From CANKHA01 sp035652315 (GTDB lineage Bacteria > Pseudomonadota > Alphaproteobacteria > Rhizobiales > Xanthobacteraceae): a stretch of 51,836 bases of DNA. The notes under the pieces are model-generated. The model was not told where the DNA came from, ran no database searches, and worked only from the letters and a program-made list of their open reading frames with translations. This document shows, piece by piece, positions 41,879 through 49,832 of the stretch (within the stretch, counting starts at the first letter, position 1; the number at the start of each line of letters is the position of its first letter). The stretch is taken from the NCBI GenBank assembly GCA_035652315.1, contig DASREA010000085.1, positions 1-51,836 of the forward strand, written 5' to 3'. The position numbers and the translations under genes were made by a program.

Positions 41879-43210
41879 ATGCCGCAGCGGCCCGTCGCCC
41901 ATTACCAGCATTACGACAGCCATCGCTATCACCAGCCGCAGCCGAGGATGCACGCCGCCGCGGTTCATCCGCGCGCAGTGCGGACGGCACGCGATTACAC
42001 GCTCGGTCACGGCGGACGGCAGGTTCGCCTGGGGCCGGTCGCATTTTGGATTGCGGTCGGCACGCTGGTCATCATGGCGGTTTGGACGGTCGTTACCGCA
42101 ACCTATTTCGCCTTCCGCGAGGACGTGCTTACCCGGTTGATCGGCCGTCAGGCGGAGATGCAATTCGCCTACGAGGACCGCGTTGCCGAATTGCGCGAAC
42201 AGATCGACCGCATCAGCAGCCGCCAGCTCCTCAACCAGGAACAGTTCGAAGGCAAGCTGCAACAGATCATGCGCCGTCAGGCGGTGTTGGAATCGCGAGC
42301 CTCGGCTTTGAACGCCATCGCCGACCCCCTCGTCACCGGCTCGATCAAACGCGGTCCCGCGCTCGATGTCACCCGCGCCGGTCCGACAAAACCTTCCCCC
42401 ATGGGGCCAACCGGAACCTTCATTCCGCCGCCAAGCCAGACTTGGCCGAAGCGCGGCACGTCGTCCGACGCATCGGGAGGCAAGAAGCCAACCGGCCTGC
42501 TCGGCACATTGTCGCAATTGGAGACGTCGCTTGATCGCGTGGAAATCGGCCAGTTCTCCATGCTGCGATCGCTAGAGGACGATTACGCCGCCAAGACGCA
42601 ACACATGCGCAATGTGCTGGCCGGCATTGGTGTCGATCCGGCGCAACGGCGTTCGCTGCTCCGCAGAAGCGGCGTCGGCGGCCCTTTAGAGCCGATCAAG
42701 CTGCGCAGCGACGCCAGCGATTTCGAGCGCGCCGTCTATCGCGCCGACGTCGCCCGCGCTCGTTTCGATGAAGTCGCCAGAACGCTGGGCACCGTGCCTT
42801 TGCGCAAGCCTGTGACGGGCGAGATCGACATCAGCTCGGGCTTCGGCGTGCGCGACGATCCTTTCCTCGGCTCGCCGGCGATGCATACCGGGCTCGATAT
42901 TCGCGGCGATACCGGCGAACCGGTGCGCGCCACTGCGGCCGGCAGGGTGGCTCACGCCGGCTGGGAGGGCGGCTACGGCAAGATGGTCGAAATCGATCAC
43001 GGCAACGGCCTCGCCACGCGTTACGGCCACCTGTCGGAAATCGACGTCATCGTCGGGCAGAGCGTGCAGATCGGTCAGACAATCGGCAAAATAGGAAGTA
43101 CTGGCCGCTCCACCGGCCCGCATCTGCACTACGAGACGCGGGTCAACGGCGAAGCGGTCAATCCCCAGAAGTTCTTGGCGGCGGGCGGCCAGCTCGGCGG
43201 CTTCTTATAG
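41879..43210 (+). CDS. M23-family metallopeptidase with membrane anchor and coiled coil
   Basis: 443 residues: a basic, His-rich cytoplasmic start, one transmembrane helix at about 52-74 (PVAFWIAVGTLVIMAVWTVV), a coiled coil at about 85-140 (EDRVAELREQIDRISSRQLL), a Pro-rich linker and a C-terminal LytM domain. The zinc ligands and catalytic residues look intact: SPAMHTGLDIRGDTG (HxxxD) and GPHLHYETRVNG (HLH). It therefore should cut peptidoglycan cross-links, unlike degenerate EnvC-type activators. GGGAG precedes the ATG. Ends 1 nt before the convergent prfB stop. Confidence 0.92.
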   Translation: MPQRPVAHYQHYDSHRYHQPQPRMHAAAVHPRAVRTARDYTLGHGGRQVRLGPVAFWIAVGTLVIMAVWTVVTATYFAFREDVLTRLIGRQAEMQFAYEDRVAELREQIDRISSRQLLNQEQFEGKLQQIMRRQAVLESRASALNAIADPLVTGSIKRGPALDVTRAGPTKPSPMGPTGTFIPPPSQTWPKRGTSSDASGGKKPTGLLGTLSQLETSLDRVEIGQFSMLRSLEDDYAAKTQHMRNVLAGIGVDPAQRRSLLRRSGVGGPLEPIKLRSDASDFERAVYRADVARARFDEVARTLGTVPLRKPVTGEIDISSGFGVRDDPFLGSPAMHTGLDIRGDTGEPVRATAAGRVAHAGWEGGYGKMVEIDHGNGLATRYGHLSEIDVIVGQSVQIGQTIGKIGSTGRSTGPHLHYETRVNGEAVNPQKFLAAGGQLGGFL

Positions 43211-43211
43211 C

Positions 43212-44343
43212 CTAGTCGACGTCCTCGACGGTGGCGGGCGCGGTGCCGAAGGCCTTTTGCGCCAAAGCCGCCTGCATGAAGTCATCGAGATCGCCGTCGA
43301 GCACCGCGCCGGTGTTCGAGGTCTGCACGCCGGTGCGCAAATCCTTCACCATCTGATAGGGCTGGAGCACGTAGGAACGGATCTGATGGCCCCAGCCGAT
43401 GTCGGTTTTCGCCGCCTGTTCGGCCGCCGCTTTCTCTTCTCGTTTCTTCAGTTCCAGTTCGTAGAGTTTCGCTCGGAGCATGGCCCAGGCCTGGGCCCGA
43501 TTGCGATGCTGCGAGCGGTCGTTCTGGCACATGACCACGGTATTGGTCGGAATATGCGTGAGACGGATGGCAGATTCCGTCTTGTTGACGTGCTGGCCCC
43601 CGGCGCCGCCCGCGCGCATGGTGTCGACGCGCACGTCGGATTCCTTGATGTCGACGTTGATGCGGTCGTCGACCACCGGATAGACGTTTACGCTGGCGAA
43701 GGAAGTGTGGCGCCGCGCGTTGGAATCGAAGGGTGAAATGCGCACCAGGCGATGTACACCGTTTTCGGTCTTCAGCCAGCCGAAGGCGTTGCGGCCTTTG
43801 ATCTGCACCGTCGCGGACTTGATGCCGGCTTCTTCGCCTTCGGTTTCCTCGATCCAATCGACTTTGTAGCCGTGCTTCTCGGCCCAGCGCGTGTACATGC
43901 GCATCAGCATGTTGGCCCAGTCCTGGCTCTCGGTGCCGCCAGCGCCGGCATGGACCTCGAGATAGGTATCGTTCTGGTCGGCCTCACCCGATAGCAGCGC
44001 TTCCAATTCGAGACGGGCGGTTTCGGTTTTCAACGCCTTCAGCGCCGCTTCCGCCTCGGCGACTACCTGCTGGTCCTTTTCCGCCTCGCCGAGCTCGATC
44101 ATGGCCACGTGATCGTTGAGTTCGCGCTCGATACGGCCGATCGCGATGAGCTGATTTTCCAGAGCGGTGCGTTCCTGCATCAGCCGCTGCGCGCGCGGGG
44201 GGTCGCTCCAGAAATTCGGATCCTCGGCCTGCTTGTTCAGCTCCGCCAAGCGCATCTTCGACTTGTCGAAGTCAAAGATGCCTCCTCAGCAGCTCAACCG
44301 ACTGCTTGATCTGGTCCACGTTGGCCTGAACTTCGGCGCGCAT
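43212..44343 (-). CDS. prfB: Peptide chain release factor 2, made by programmed +1 frameshift
   Basis: RF2 reads UAA and UGA stops. The gene is split: a 23-codon zero-frame ORF from ATG 44343 ends at an in-frame TGA (44274-44272), and the remaining 353 codons are in the +1 frame from 44273. A frameshift therefore yields 376 residues. The second frame holds the class I release factor motifs: the UGA-recognition SPF in VRISPFDSNARRHTSF and the catalytic GGQ in AGGAGGQHVNKTES. AAGGAGG lies 8 nt before the ATG. A call starting at the internal ATG 44255 would miss 29 residues. Convergent with the M23 gene and divergent from the RNase A-like cassette. Confidence 0.96.
44271..44286 (-). promoter_or_regulatory. 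prfB programmed +1 frameshift site
   Basis: On the minus strand the sequence is AGGAGG-CAT-CTT-TGA-C: an internal Shine-Dalgarno (44286-44281), a 3-nt spacer, the slippery CTT (44277-44275) and in-frame TGA followed by C. This is the classical autoregulatory arrangement: low RF2 lets the ribosome slip to the +1 frame and complete RF2. Confidence 0.95.
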
Positions 44344-44459
44344 TCAAACTGCCTCCTTGCGACCGGCAAAGCCATTGGTCTTAGATGACTCGCTGCCATG
44401 GATTTAACCGCCGCTGCCGCAGGCGGCAACCGGCATGCACCGAGGAATAGGGAAACGGC

Positions 44460-44939
44460 ATGAAGCTCCAGACCCTTGCCCGTGTGCTGCCGCTGCTCAT
44501 TTCGCTATGGCAGGCATTGCCGGCCGCTGCGGAGCCATGCATTCCCGATGTCTTTCCGCCGCGCTGGCTTGCCGCGCAGGAGAAAGAGGGCGGCCATACC
44601 CTCGCCCGCCATGTCGGCGTGAGCGACGCCGCGCTGGTGGAGCGTCTTTTGCGGGACCGGCGCATCAAGGCGGCAAGCAGCTTTGTCAGCGAAGCGGTGG
44701 CCGAATCCGCGATTACCCAGGCCTTGCGCGGCGGAGCCGCGCTCACCAACCGTTGGGCGGCTCATGCCTTGCCGGGCGCGACGCGCGCCGACGACTTCGG
44801 TCCGGCGGACAATCCCCTCGGCCGCCAAGCCGAGCGGCCAGCGGGGCTCGCTAACGTCCACGACAGCCGGCGCTTTCGCACCGTCATCCGCGCCACCGGC
44901 GGCGGCGGATGTCTGTTGCTTACGGCCTATCCGATCTAG
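44460..44939 (+). CDS. Secreted protein resembling the bacterial CdiA-CT RNase A-like toxin domain
   Basis: 159 residues. A Sec-type signal peptide (LARVLPLLISLWQALPAAAE, cleavage expected near residue 24-25) leads a single domain that fills the rest. EGGHTLARHVGVSDAALVERL (residues 43-63), ASSFVSEAVAESAITQAL and the final LLLTAYPI resemble the bacterial CdiA-CT RNase A domain. In that domain, as I recall it, the active site uses His, Arg eleven residues later, and a Thr-x-Tyr pair about 100 residues on. Here His51, Arg62, Thr155 and Tyr157 fit that spacing. Two cysteines (27, 151) could form a disulfide. A ribosome site AGGG precedes the ATG. The next gene, 10 nt on, is a candidate immunity gene. 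Toxic activity is inferred. Confidence 0.7.
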   Translation: MKLQTLARVLPLLISLWQALPAAAEPCIPDVFPPRWLAAQEKEGGHTLARHVGVSDAALVERLLRDRRIKAASSFVSEAVAESAITQALRGGAALTNRWAAHALPGATRADDFGPADNPLGRQAERPAGLANVHDSRRFRTVIRATGGGGCLLLTAYPI

Positions 44940-44949
44940 CGAGCGCGCA

Positions 44950-45249
44950 ATGACCGAGCCGCTCAATAAATTCGAAGCCTTGGAAGGCTTTCTTGCCGGG
45001 AACTTCGCCGATGCGGATTTGGCCGGTCAAAGCGACGATCAGGCGGCCGTTGCCGACCTGAACTCTGTCACTTTGCCTTGGCATTGCGAGGTGCTGCGGC
45101 AGGCGCGCATCGCGCTTCGCGAGCCGCGGCTCGACTGGCGTCACATCGCCGGCTGCGCCAACCGGCCATTTTCCGATGAAGGTGAAGCTCGCGCCTGGCT
45201 TTCACGCATCGCCGCCGCACTGGAACGCGGCATCGCGCGCTTCGACTAG
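44950..45249 (+). CDS. Candidate immunity protein for the RNase A-like toxin
   Basis: 99 residues, no signal peptide or membrane segment, acidic at the N-terminal half. The helical layout FEALEGFLAGNFADADLAGQSDD ... LPWHCEVLRQARIAL ... DEGEARAWLSRIAAALERG recalls small CdiI-type immunity proteins, but the resemblance is weak. The case rests mainly on position: same strand, 10 nt behind the toxin-like gene. The frame is open far upstream inside the toxin gene; the ATG at 44950 (MTEPLNKFEALEG) is the sensible start, though only a weak GCGAG precedes it. It overlaps the PBP1a stop by 4 nt, convergently. Confidence 0.6.
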   Translation: MTEPLNKFEALEGFLAGNFADADLAGQSDDQAAVADLNSVTLPWHCEVLRQARIALREPRLDWRHIAGCANRPFSDEGEARAWLSRIAAALERGIARFD

Positions 45250-47726
45250 TACAGCCCGCCGGTGCCCGAGCGGATCGCCCGATCATCTTCCGGCGTCACG
45301 GACCAATTCTCGTTGCCATAGCCGGCCGCGGCCACGCTGTCGGGCGGCGCCGTCCCCGGCTTGAAGGCTTCGAGGATCGCCGGCCCGCTGTCGCCCGGCC
45401 CGGCGCGCATCCCGGTATGGGCATCGACGCGGATGAGCTTGATTCCCGCCGGGACGCGGAACGGAATCGGCGGCTTATTGGCGAGCGCCACCTTCAGGTA
45501 GTTCTTCACGATCGGCGCGGCGATGCCGCCGCCGGTCGCGCCGTGGCCGAGGCTGCGCGGCTTGTCGTAGCCGAGGTAAACGCCGACCACGAGATCGGGC
45601 GTGAAGCCGATGAACCAGACATCCTTGGAATCATTGGTGGTGCCGGTCTTGCCCGCGATGGGCTTGCCGAGATCGCGCAACACGGTGCCGGTGCCGCGCT
45701 GGACCACGCCTTCCATCATCGACGTAATCTGATAGGCGGTCATCGGATCGAGCACCTGCTCGCGGCGGTCGACGAGTGTCGGCTCCGGCTGGTCCGTCCA
45801 ACCTTGCGCGTCGCAGCCGAGGCATTCGCGCTGGTCGTGCCGGTAGATCGTGTGCCCGTAACGATCCTGAATGCGGTCGATCAATGTGGGTTTCACCCGC
45901 TTGCCGCCGTTGTCGATCATCGAATAGGCGCTGACCATGCGCAGCAGCGTGGTCTCGCCGGCGCCGAGCGCGAAGGAGAGATAAGGCGGCAGATCGTCGT
46001 AGACGCCGAATCGCTTGGCATATTCGGCGATCAGCGGCATGCCGACGTCCTGCGCCAAGCGGACCGTCATTACGTTGCGCGAATGCTCGAGGCCGAAGCG
46101 CAGGGTCGAAGGGCCGTAGAACTTTCCTTCGTAATTTTCCGGTTTCCAGGTCGCGAGCCCCGGCCCCTGCTCGATCTCGAGTGGCGCGTCGAGCATGATC
46201 GACGACGGCGTATAGCCATTGTCGAGCGCCGTCGCGTAGACGATCGGCTTGAACGACGATCCTGGCTGGCGCAGCGCCTGGGTGGCGCGATTGAACTGAC
46301 TCTGGTCGTAGGAGAAGCCGCCCGCCATCGCCAGCACGCGCCCGGTGTTCGGGTCCATGACGAGAATGGCACCGGAAATCTCAGGGATCTGCCGCAGGCG
46401 GAATTCGCCGTCCTTGACCTTGCCTTCTTTGTCGGTCAGCGGATCGACGTAGATGACGTCGCCCGGCTCAAGTACCTGCGATACCTTCGTCGGAATCTTG
46501 CCGCGCGCCGGACCGGAGGTGGGCTTCGCCCATTTCACGCCTTCGAGCGGCAAGGTCGCCGTGTCGCGCACCTTGGTTATGGCGCCGCTCGGATCGCGCG
46601 GCGGCTGGAAACCGATACGCGCGCTGTGGTCGCCCGCCTCGAGCACGACGGCCATTCGCCACGGCGCAATGTCTTCCAAGGCGCGCACGTCCGCCAAAGT
46701 CACGCCCCAGTCGCCCTTGAGATCGATATGGGTGACAGGCCCGCGCCAGCCGTGCGCCTCGTCGAATTGCACGAGACCGTCCATCAGCACTTTGCGCGCC
46801 AGAACCTGGGCCTGCGTGTCGAGCGTGGTGCGCACCGACAGGCCGCCCTCGTAGAGTTTTTTCTCGCCGTAGCGCGCATAGACTTCGCGCCGCACCTCCT
46901 CAGCGAAATATTCCGCCGAGAAGACATGAGCGCCGGTCGGACGCGTGGTGATGTTGAGCGGAGCCTTCTTCGCCTCCTGGCCTTCCTTGGCGCTGACGAA
47001 TCCGTCCTCGATCATGCGGTCGAGCACGTAATTGCGCCGCTCAATGGCGCGGTCGCGCTGCCGGTAGGGATTGAGATCGCTCGGAGCCTTGGGCAAGGCG
47101 GCGAGATAAGCCGCTTCCGGCAGCGTCAGCTCGTTCACCGACTTGTCGAAATAGATCAGCGAGGCCGCGGCGATGCCGTAGGCGCTCATGCCGAGATAGA
47201 TCTCGTTGAGATAAAGCTCGAGGATCTTGTCCTTGGAATAGGCGCGCTCGATCTTAAGCGCGAGCAGCGCCTCCTTGATCTTGCGGCTGAAGGTCACTTC
47301 GTTGGTGAGCAGGAAATTCTTGGCCACCTGCTGGGTGATCGTGGAAGCGCCTTGCGGGCGCTTGTTGCGTCCGGAGAGCCGGTCCTCGAGATAGATGATG
47401 CCGGCGCGCATGATGCCGCCGAAATCCAAACCGCCGTGCTCGTAGAAATTCTTGTCCTCGGCGGCGACGAACGCGTTGGTGACCAGCTTCGGCACCGCTT
47501 GGATCGGGATATAGAGCCGCCGCTGCGTCGCGTATTCGGCAAGCAGCGAGCCGTCCGCCGCGTGTACCCGGCTCATCACCGGCGGCTCGTAATCCTGCAA
47601 TTGCGAATAGTCGGGCAGATCCTGGGAGAAATGCCACATCAGCGCCGCCGCGGCAGCGACGCCGACGAGGAACAGAATTGTCCCGACCGTAAACAGCAAC
47701 CCGAAGAAGCGCAGTACCAGCTTCAT
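45246..47726 (-). CDS. Penicillin-binding protein 1A (bifunctional)
   Basis: 826-residue class A PBP that polymerises and cross-links peptidoglycan. One N-terminal transmembrane helix lies at about 5-30. The glycosyltransferase domain shows AEDKNFYEHGGLDFGGIMRA with the catalytic Glu, GASTITQQVAKNFLLTNE and KILELYLNEIYLG. The transpeptidase has the Ser-x-x-Lys motif in QPGSSFKPIVYAT and KTGTTNDSKDVWFIGFTP. An OB-like insert lies between them, as in PBP1a. I chose ATG 47726 (MKLVLRFFGLLF); the frame is open 37 codons more without homology. Amidase gene amiC lies upstream on the same strand, 181 nt away. Confidence 0.96.
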   Translation of the reverse strand: MKLVLRFFGLLFTVGTILFLVGVAAAAALMWHFSQDLPDYSQLQDYEPPVMSRVHAADGSLLAEYATQRRLYIPIQAVPKLVTNAFVAAEDKNFYEHGGLDFGGIMRAGIIYLEDRLSGRNKRPQGASTITQQVAKNFLLTNEVTFSRKIKEALLALKIERAYSKDKILELYLNEIYLGMSAYGIAAASLIYFDKSVNELTLPEAAYLAALPKAPSDLNPYRQRDRAIERRNYVLDRMIEDGFVSAKEGQEAKKAPLNITTRPTGAHVFSAEYFAEEVRREVYARYGEKKLYEGGLSVRTTLDTQAQVLARKVLMDGLVQFDEAHGWRGPVTHIDLKGDWGVTLADVRALEDIAPWRMAVVLEAGDHSARIGFQPPRDPSGAITKVRDTATLPLEGVKWAKPTSGPARGKIPTKVSQVLEPGDVIYVDPLTDKEGKVKDGEFRLRQIPEISGAILVMDPNTGRVLAMAGGFSYDQSQFNRATQALRQPGSSFKPIVYATALDNGYTPSSIMLDAPLEIEQGPGLATWKPENYEGKFYGPSTLRFGLEHSRNVMTVRLAQDVGMPLIAEYAKRFGVYDDLPPYLSFALGAGETTLLRMVSAYSMIDNGGKRVKPTLIDRIQDRYGHTIYRHDQRECLGCDAQGWTDQPEPTLVDRREQVLDPMTAYQITSMMEGVVQRGTGTVLRDLGKPIAGKTGTTNDSKDVWFIGFTPDLVVGVYLGYDKPRSLGHGATGGGIAAPIVKNYLKVALANKPPIPFRVPAGIKLIRVDAHTGMRAGPGDSGPAILEAFKPGTAPPDSVAAAGYGNENWSVTPEDDRAIRSGTGGLY

Positions 47727-47907
47727 TGCCGCAATTCCGTGTATCTCATGCCGAGACGGCAGCATGGCCGCCCGCCGGCAGGGCCGCTGGCCCGGTACGC
47801 GGCTGCTGGAAATCCCCGACGACAGCAGCGAGCGCAAGGCTGGCGCGGTTTTATGTTGAAACTGAGGCTTATCGGGCCGTTTCGGCTGTTCATAGGGTAT
47901 TTTGCGG

Positions 47908-49173
47908 CTATTGCGAGGTGGGGACGGGCGTGCCCGCCAAACGGGTGGAAAAATAGGTATCGACGGCGTCCGCGATCGCTTCCGTGGTGCGCGAACGCCA
48001 AGCCTCGGACATTAACTGTTTCAGGTCGTCGCGGTTGGTGACATAGCCGAGCTCGATCAGGACGGAGGGCACGTCGGCGCCCTTCAGCACAATGAAGCCA
48101 GCCGACTTGAGCGGGTTCTTGTGCATGCGCGCGACATTCTTCATGCCGCCCACGAGCGTATGGGCGAATTGCTGGGAAAAGGTTTTGGTTTCCCGCTGCG
48201 CGAGATCGATAAGGATTTTGCTGACGTCATCTGGCTCCTGGGAAAGGTCGAGGCCCGCAATGATGTCGGCCTTGTTTTCCGCATCGGCGAGCCGCGCCGC
48301 CTCCGCGTCGGAGGCGTGCTCGGAAAGCGTATAGACGGTCGCACCCTGCGCATCGCCCTCGCTGCGGCGCAAGGCGTCGGCGTGGACGGAGATGAACAGC
48401 GCCGCGTGCCGCTCGTGTGCGATCTTGGCGCGGTCGGCCAGCGGCACATAGGTATCGTCGCTGCGCGTCATCGCCACGCGGTATTTGCCGAGCCGTTCGA
48501 GTTTGTCGCGAAGCATCAGTGCGAAATCGAGCACGATGTCCTTTTCATTTTCGCCGCTCGGTGCATGGGTCCCGTTGTCGATACCGCCATGCCCGGGGTC
48601 GAGCACGATCAAGGGCCGCGGATCGCCGTTGCTCGCCGCGAGCGCGGGCGGCGGCGGTTTCTTCGGGCCCGCCGCTTGATTCGCCAGCGCGATAGCGCGC
48701 AAAAAACTTTCGCGGTCGGTCGCCGCCAGATCGACCACGAGCCGCGCCGGCTGTCCTTCGCCGGCATCGAGCACGAAAGCATTTTCGATGCGCGCGGGCT
48801 GTTTGAGATCGAGCACGATGCGCGAGGAGCCGAGCATCACCAGGCCGAAGCGGAACGCCTTGATCAGGCCGCGGCCGGCTTCCTCGGAATTGCCTTTGAA
48901 GCGGAAGGTCACCTGCGGCAGGTCGATCACCACGCGATAGGGGTCGGCAAGGGTGAAGGCGCGCAGATCGATCTTCTTGCTGATATCGACGACAAACCGG
49001 GTCTGATTGGCGTCACCGCCGATGCGGAAATCGGTCGCCAGTGGAAACGGCGTCGCCTGATCCGATGCCGGCGCTGGGACACCCTGCGCCGCCGCCGGCG
49101 CGGGCCGCGCGAAGGCTGCCAGCAAGGCCGCGCCCAGGACGCAGAAAACCAGGTTTGCCGCGCGAATAGACAC
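47908..49173 (-). CDS. N-acetylmuramoyl-L-alanine amidase, AmiC-like
   Basis: 421-residue periplasmic zinc amidase that splits septal peptidoglycan. Signal peptide at 1-30 (LVFCVLGAALLAAFARPAPAAA), an AMIN domain at about 45-145 (TRFVVDISKKIDLRAFTLADPYRVVIDLPQV) and an Amidase_3 domain at about 185-405. Zinc ligands appear in IVLDPGHGGIDNGT and FISVHADALR, and VLIELGYVTNRDD carries the catalytic Glu. Translation begins at a GTG. Same strand and upstream of PBP1a; divergent from rne across a 659-nt gap. Confidence 0.95.
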   Translation of the reverse strand: MSIRAANLVFCVLGAALLAAFARPAPAAAQGVPAPASDQATPFPLATDFRIGGDANQTRFVVDISKKIDLRAFTLADPYRVVIDLPQVTFRFKGNSEEAGRGLIKAFRFGLVMLGSSRIVLDLKQPARIENAFVLDAGEGQPARLVVDLAATDRESFLRAIALANQAAGPKKPPPPALAASNGDPRPLIVLDPGHGGIDNGTHAPSGENEKDIVLDFALMLRDKLERLGKYRVAMTRSDDTYVPLADRAKIAHERHAALFISVHADALRRSEGDAQGATVYTLSEHASDAEAARLADAENKADIIAGLDLSQEPDDVSKILIDLAQRETKTFSQQFAHTLVGGMKNVARMHKNPLKSAGFIVLKGADVPSVLIELGYVTNRDDLKQLMSEAWRSRTTEAIADAVDTYFSTRLAGTPVPTSQ

Positions 49174-49832
49174 CGAATCCCGGCCCTCCGGACCCCCTGC
49201 TTACCCCATTAGGGGACGATGGTGAATCGGAACTTAAACGCCTCCCGCAGTGGCGCCGATCCGGCTTCCACCCCCCATAAAGGCCGCGGCTTGCCTTCGG
49301 CATGTCGCCGCCGTAAGAAGGACCGCTGACAGTTTACCAAAGTTCCGGTTGTGCCGCGTTCGGACATCCGGCTCGCCCGTTCAGGTTCTTTCCCCATCCG
49401 AGGATCGAAATGACGGGTGTCACGGGGCCAGCCTCGTTCCGCGCCACGACCGCATCGAGCGGTTGAACCAAGGACATCGGCGCTACAACGAAAGCCCTCG
49501 GCCGATGCCCTTGTAGGACAACCGGGTGGCGCGATGGCGCGACACCTCCAGGGGTTCAGGCCGTTGTCAGCCGTCAGCAAAGAAACCGGGCGGCATCCGC
49601 ATGCCTCCCTCCGATACGGGCCCCTGAATATGGGCGATACACGCGTCAAATTCCCGCTTCGTCCCAGCCGCATTGCGGCTGCCGACATCGCGGCGAGCGG
49701 CGCGCCTGACGCTCCAGCCATCGCGCCCGCCATTTCCATCAATCATCAGGCACGTCTCGCTTTGCACCCTTCGCCAGCTTTGTTGCGTCAATGGGCGCCG
49801 GCGGTTCGGCTTGCCGCTACGAGAAATATCCA
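49174..49832. promoter_or_regulatory. Long divergent region: amiC promoter and RNase E leader
   Basis: 659 nt without a credible gene between the divergent amiC and rne. RNase E genes of other bacteria have long structured leaders through which the enzyme trims its own mRNA, and this gap could be such a leader. One clear hairpin is seen: GGTG-g-CGCG-ATGG-CGCG-a-CACC at 49525-49546. No promoter could be chosen with confidence, and the ribosome site before ATG 49833 (GAGAA) is weak. Confidence 0.5.

Noticed and set aside
44683..44949. Possible N-terminal extension of the candidate immunity protein
   Set aside because: It would lie inside the toxin-like gene in another frame, with Arg/Pro-rich shadow sequence; the ATG at 44950 is more sensible.
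45417..48041. 874-codon plus-strand open frame
   Set aside because: Mirror of PBP1a; the minus strand has unmistakable transglycosylase and transpeptidase motifs.
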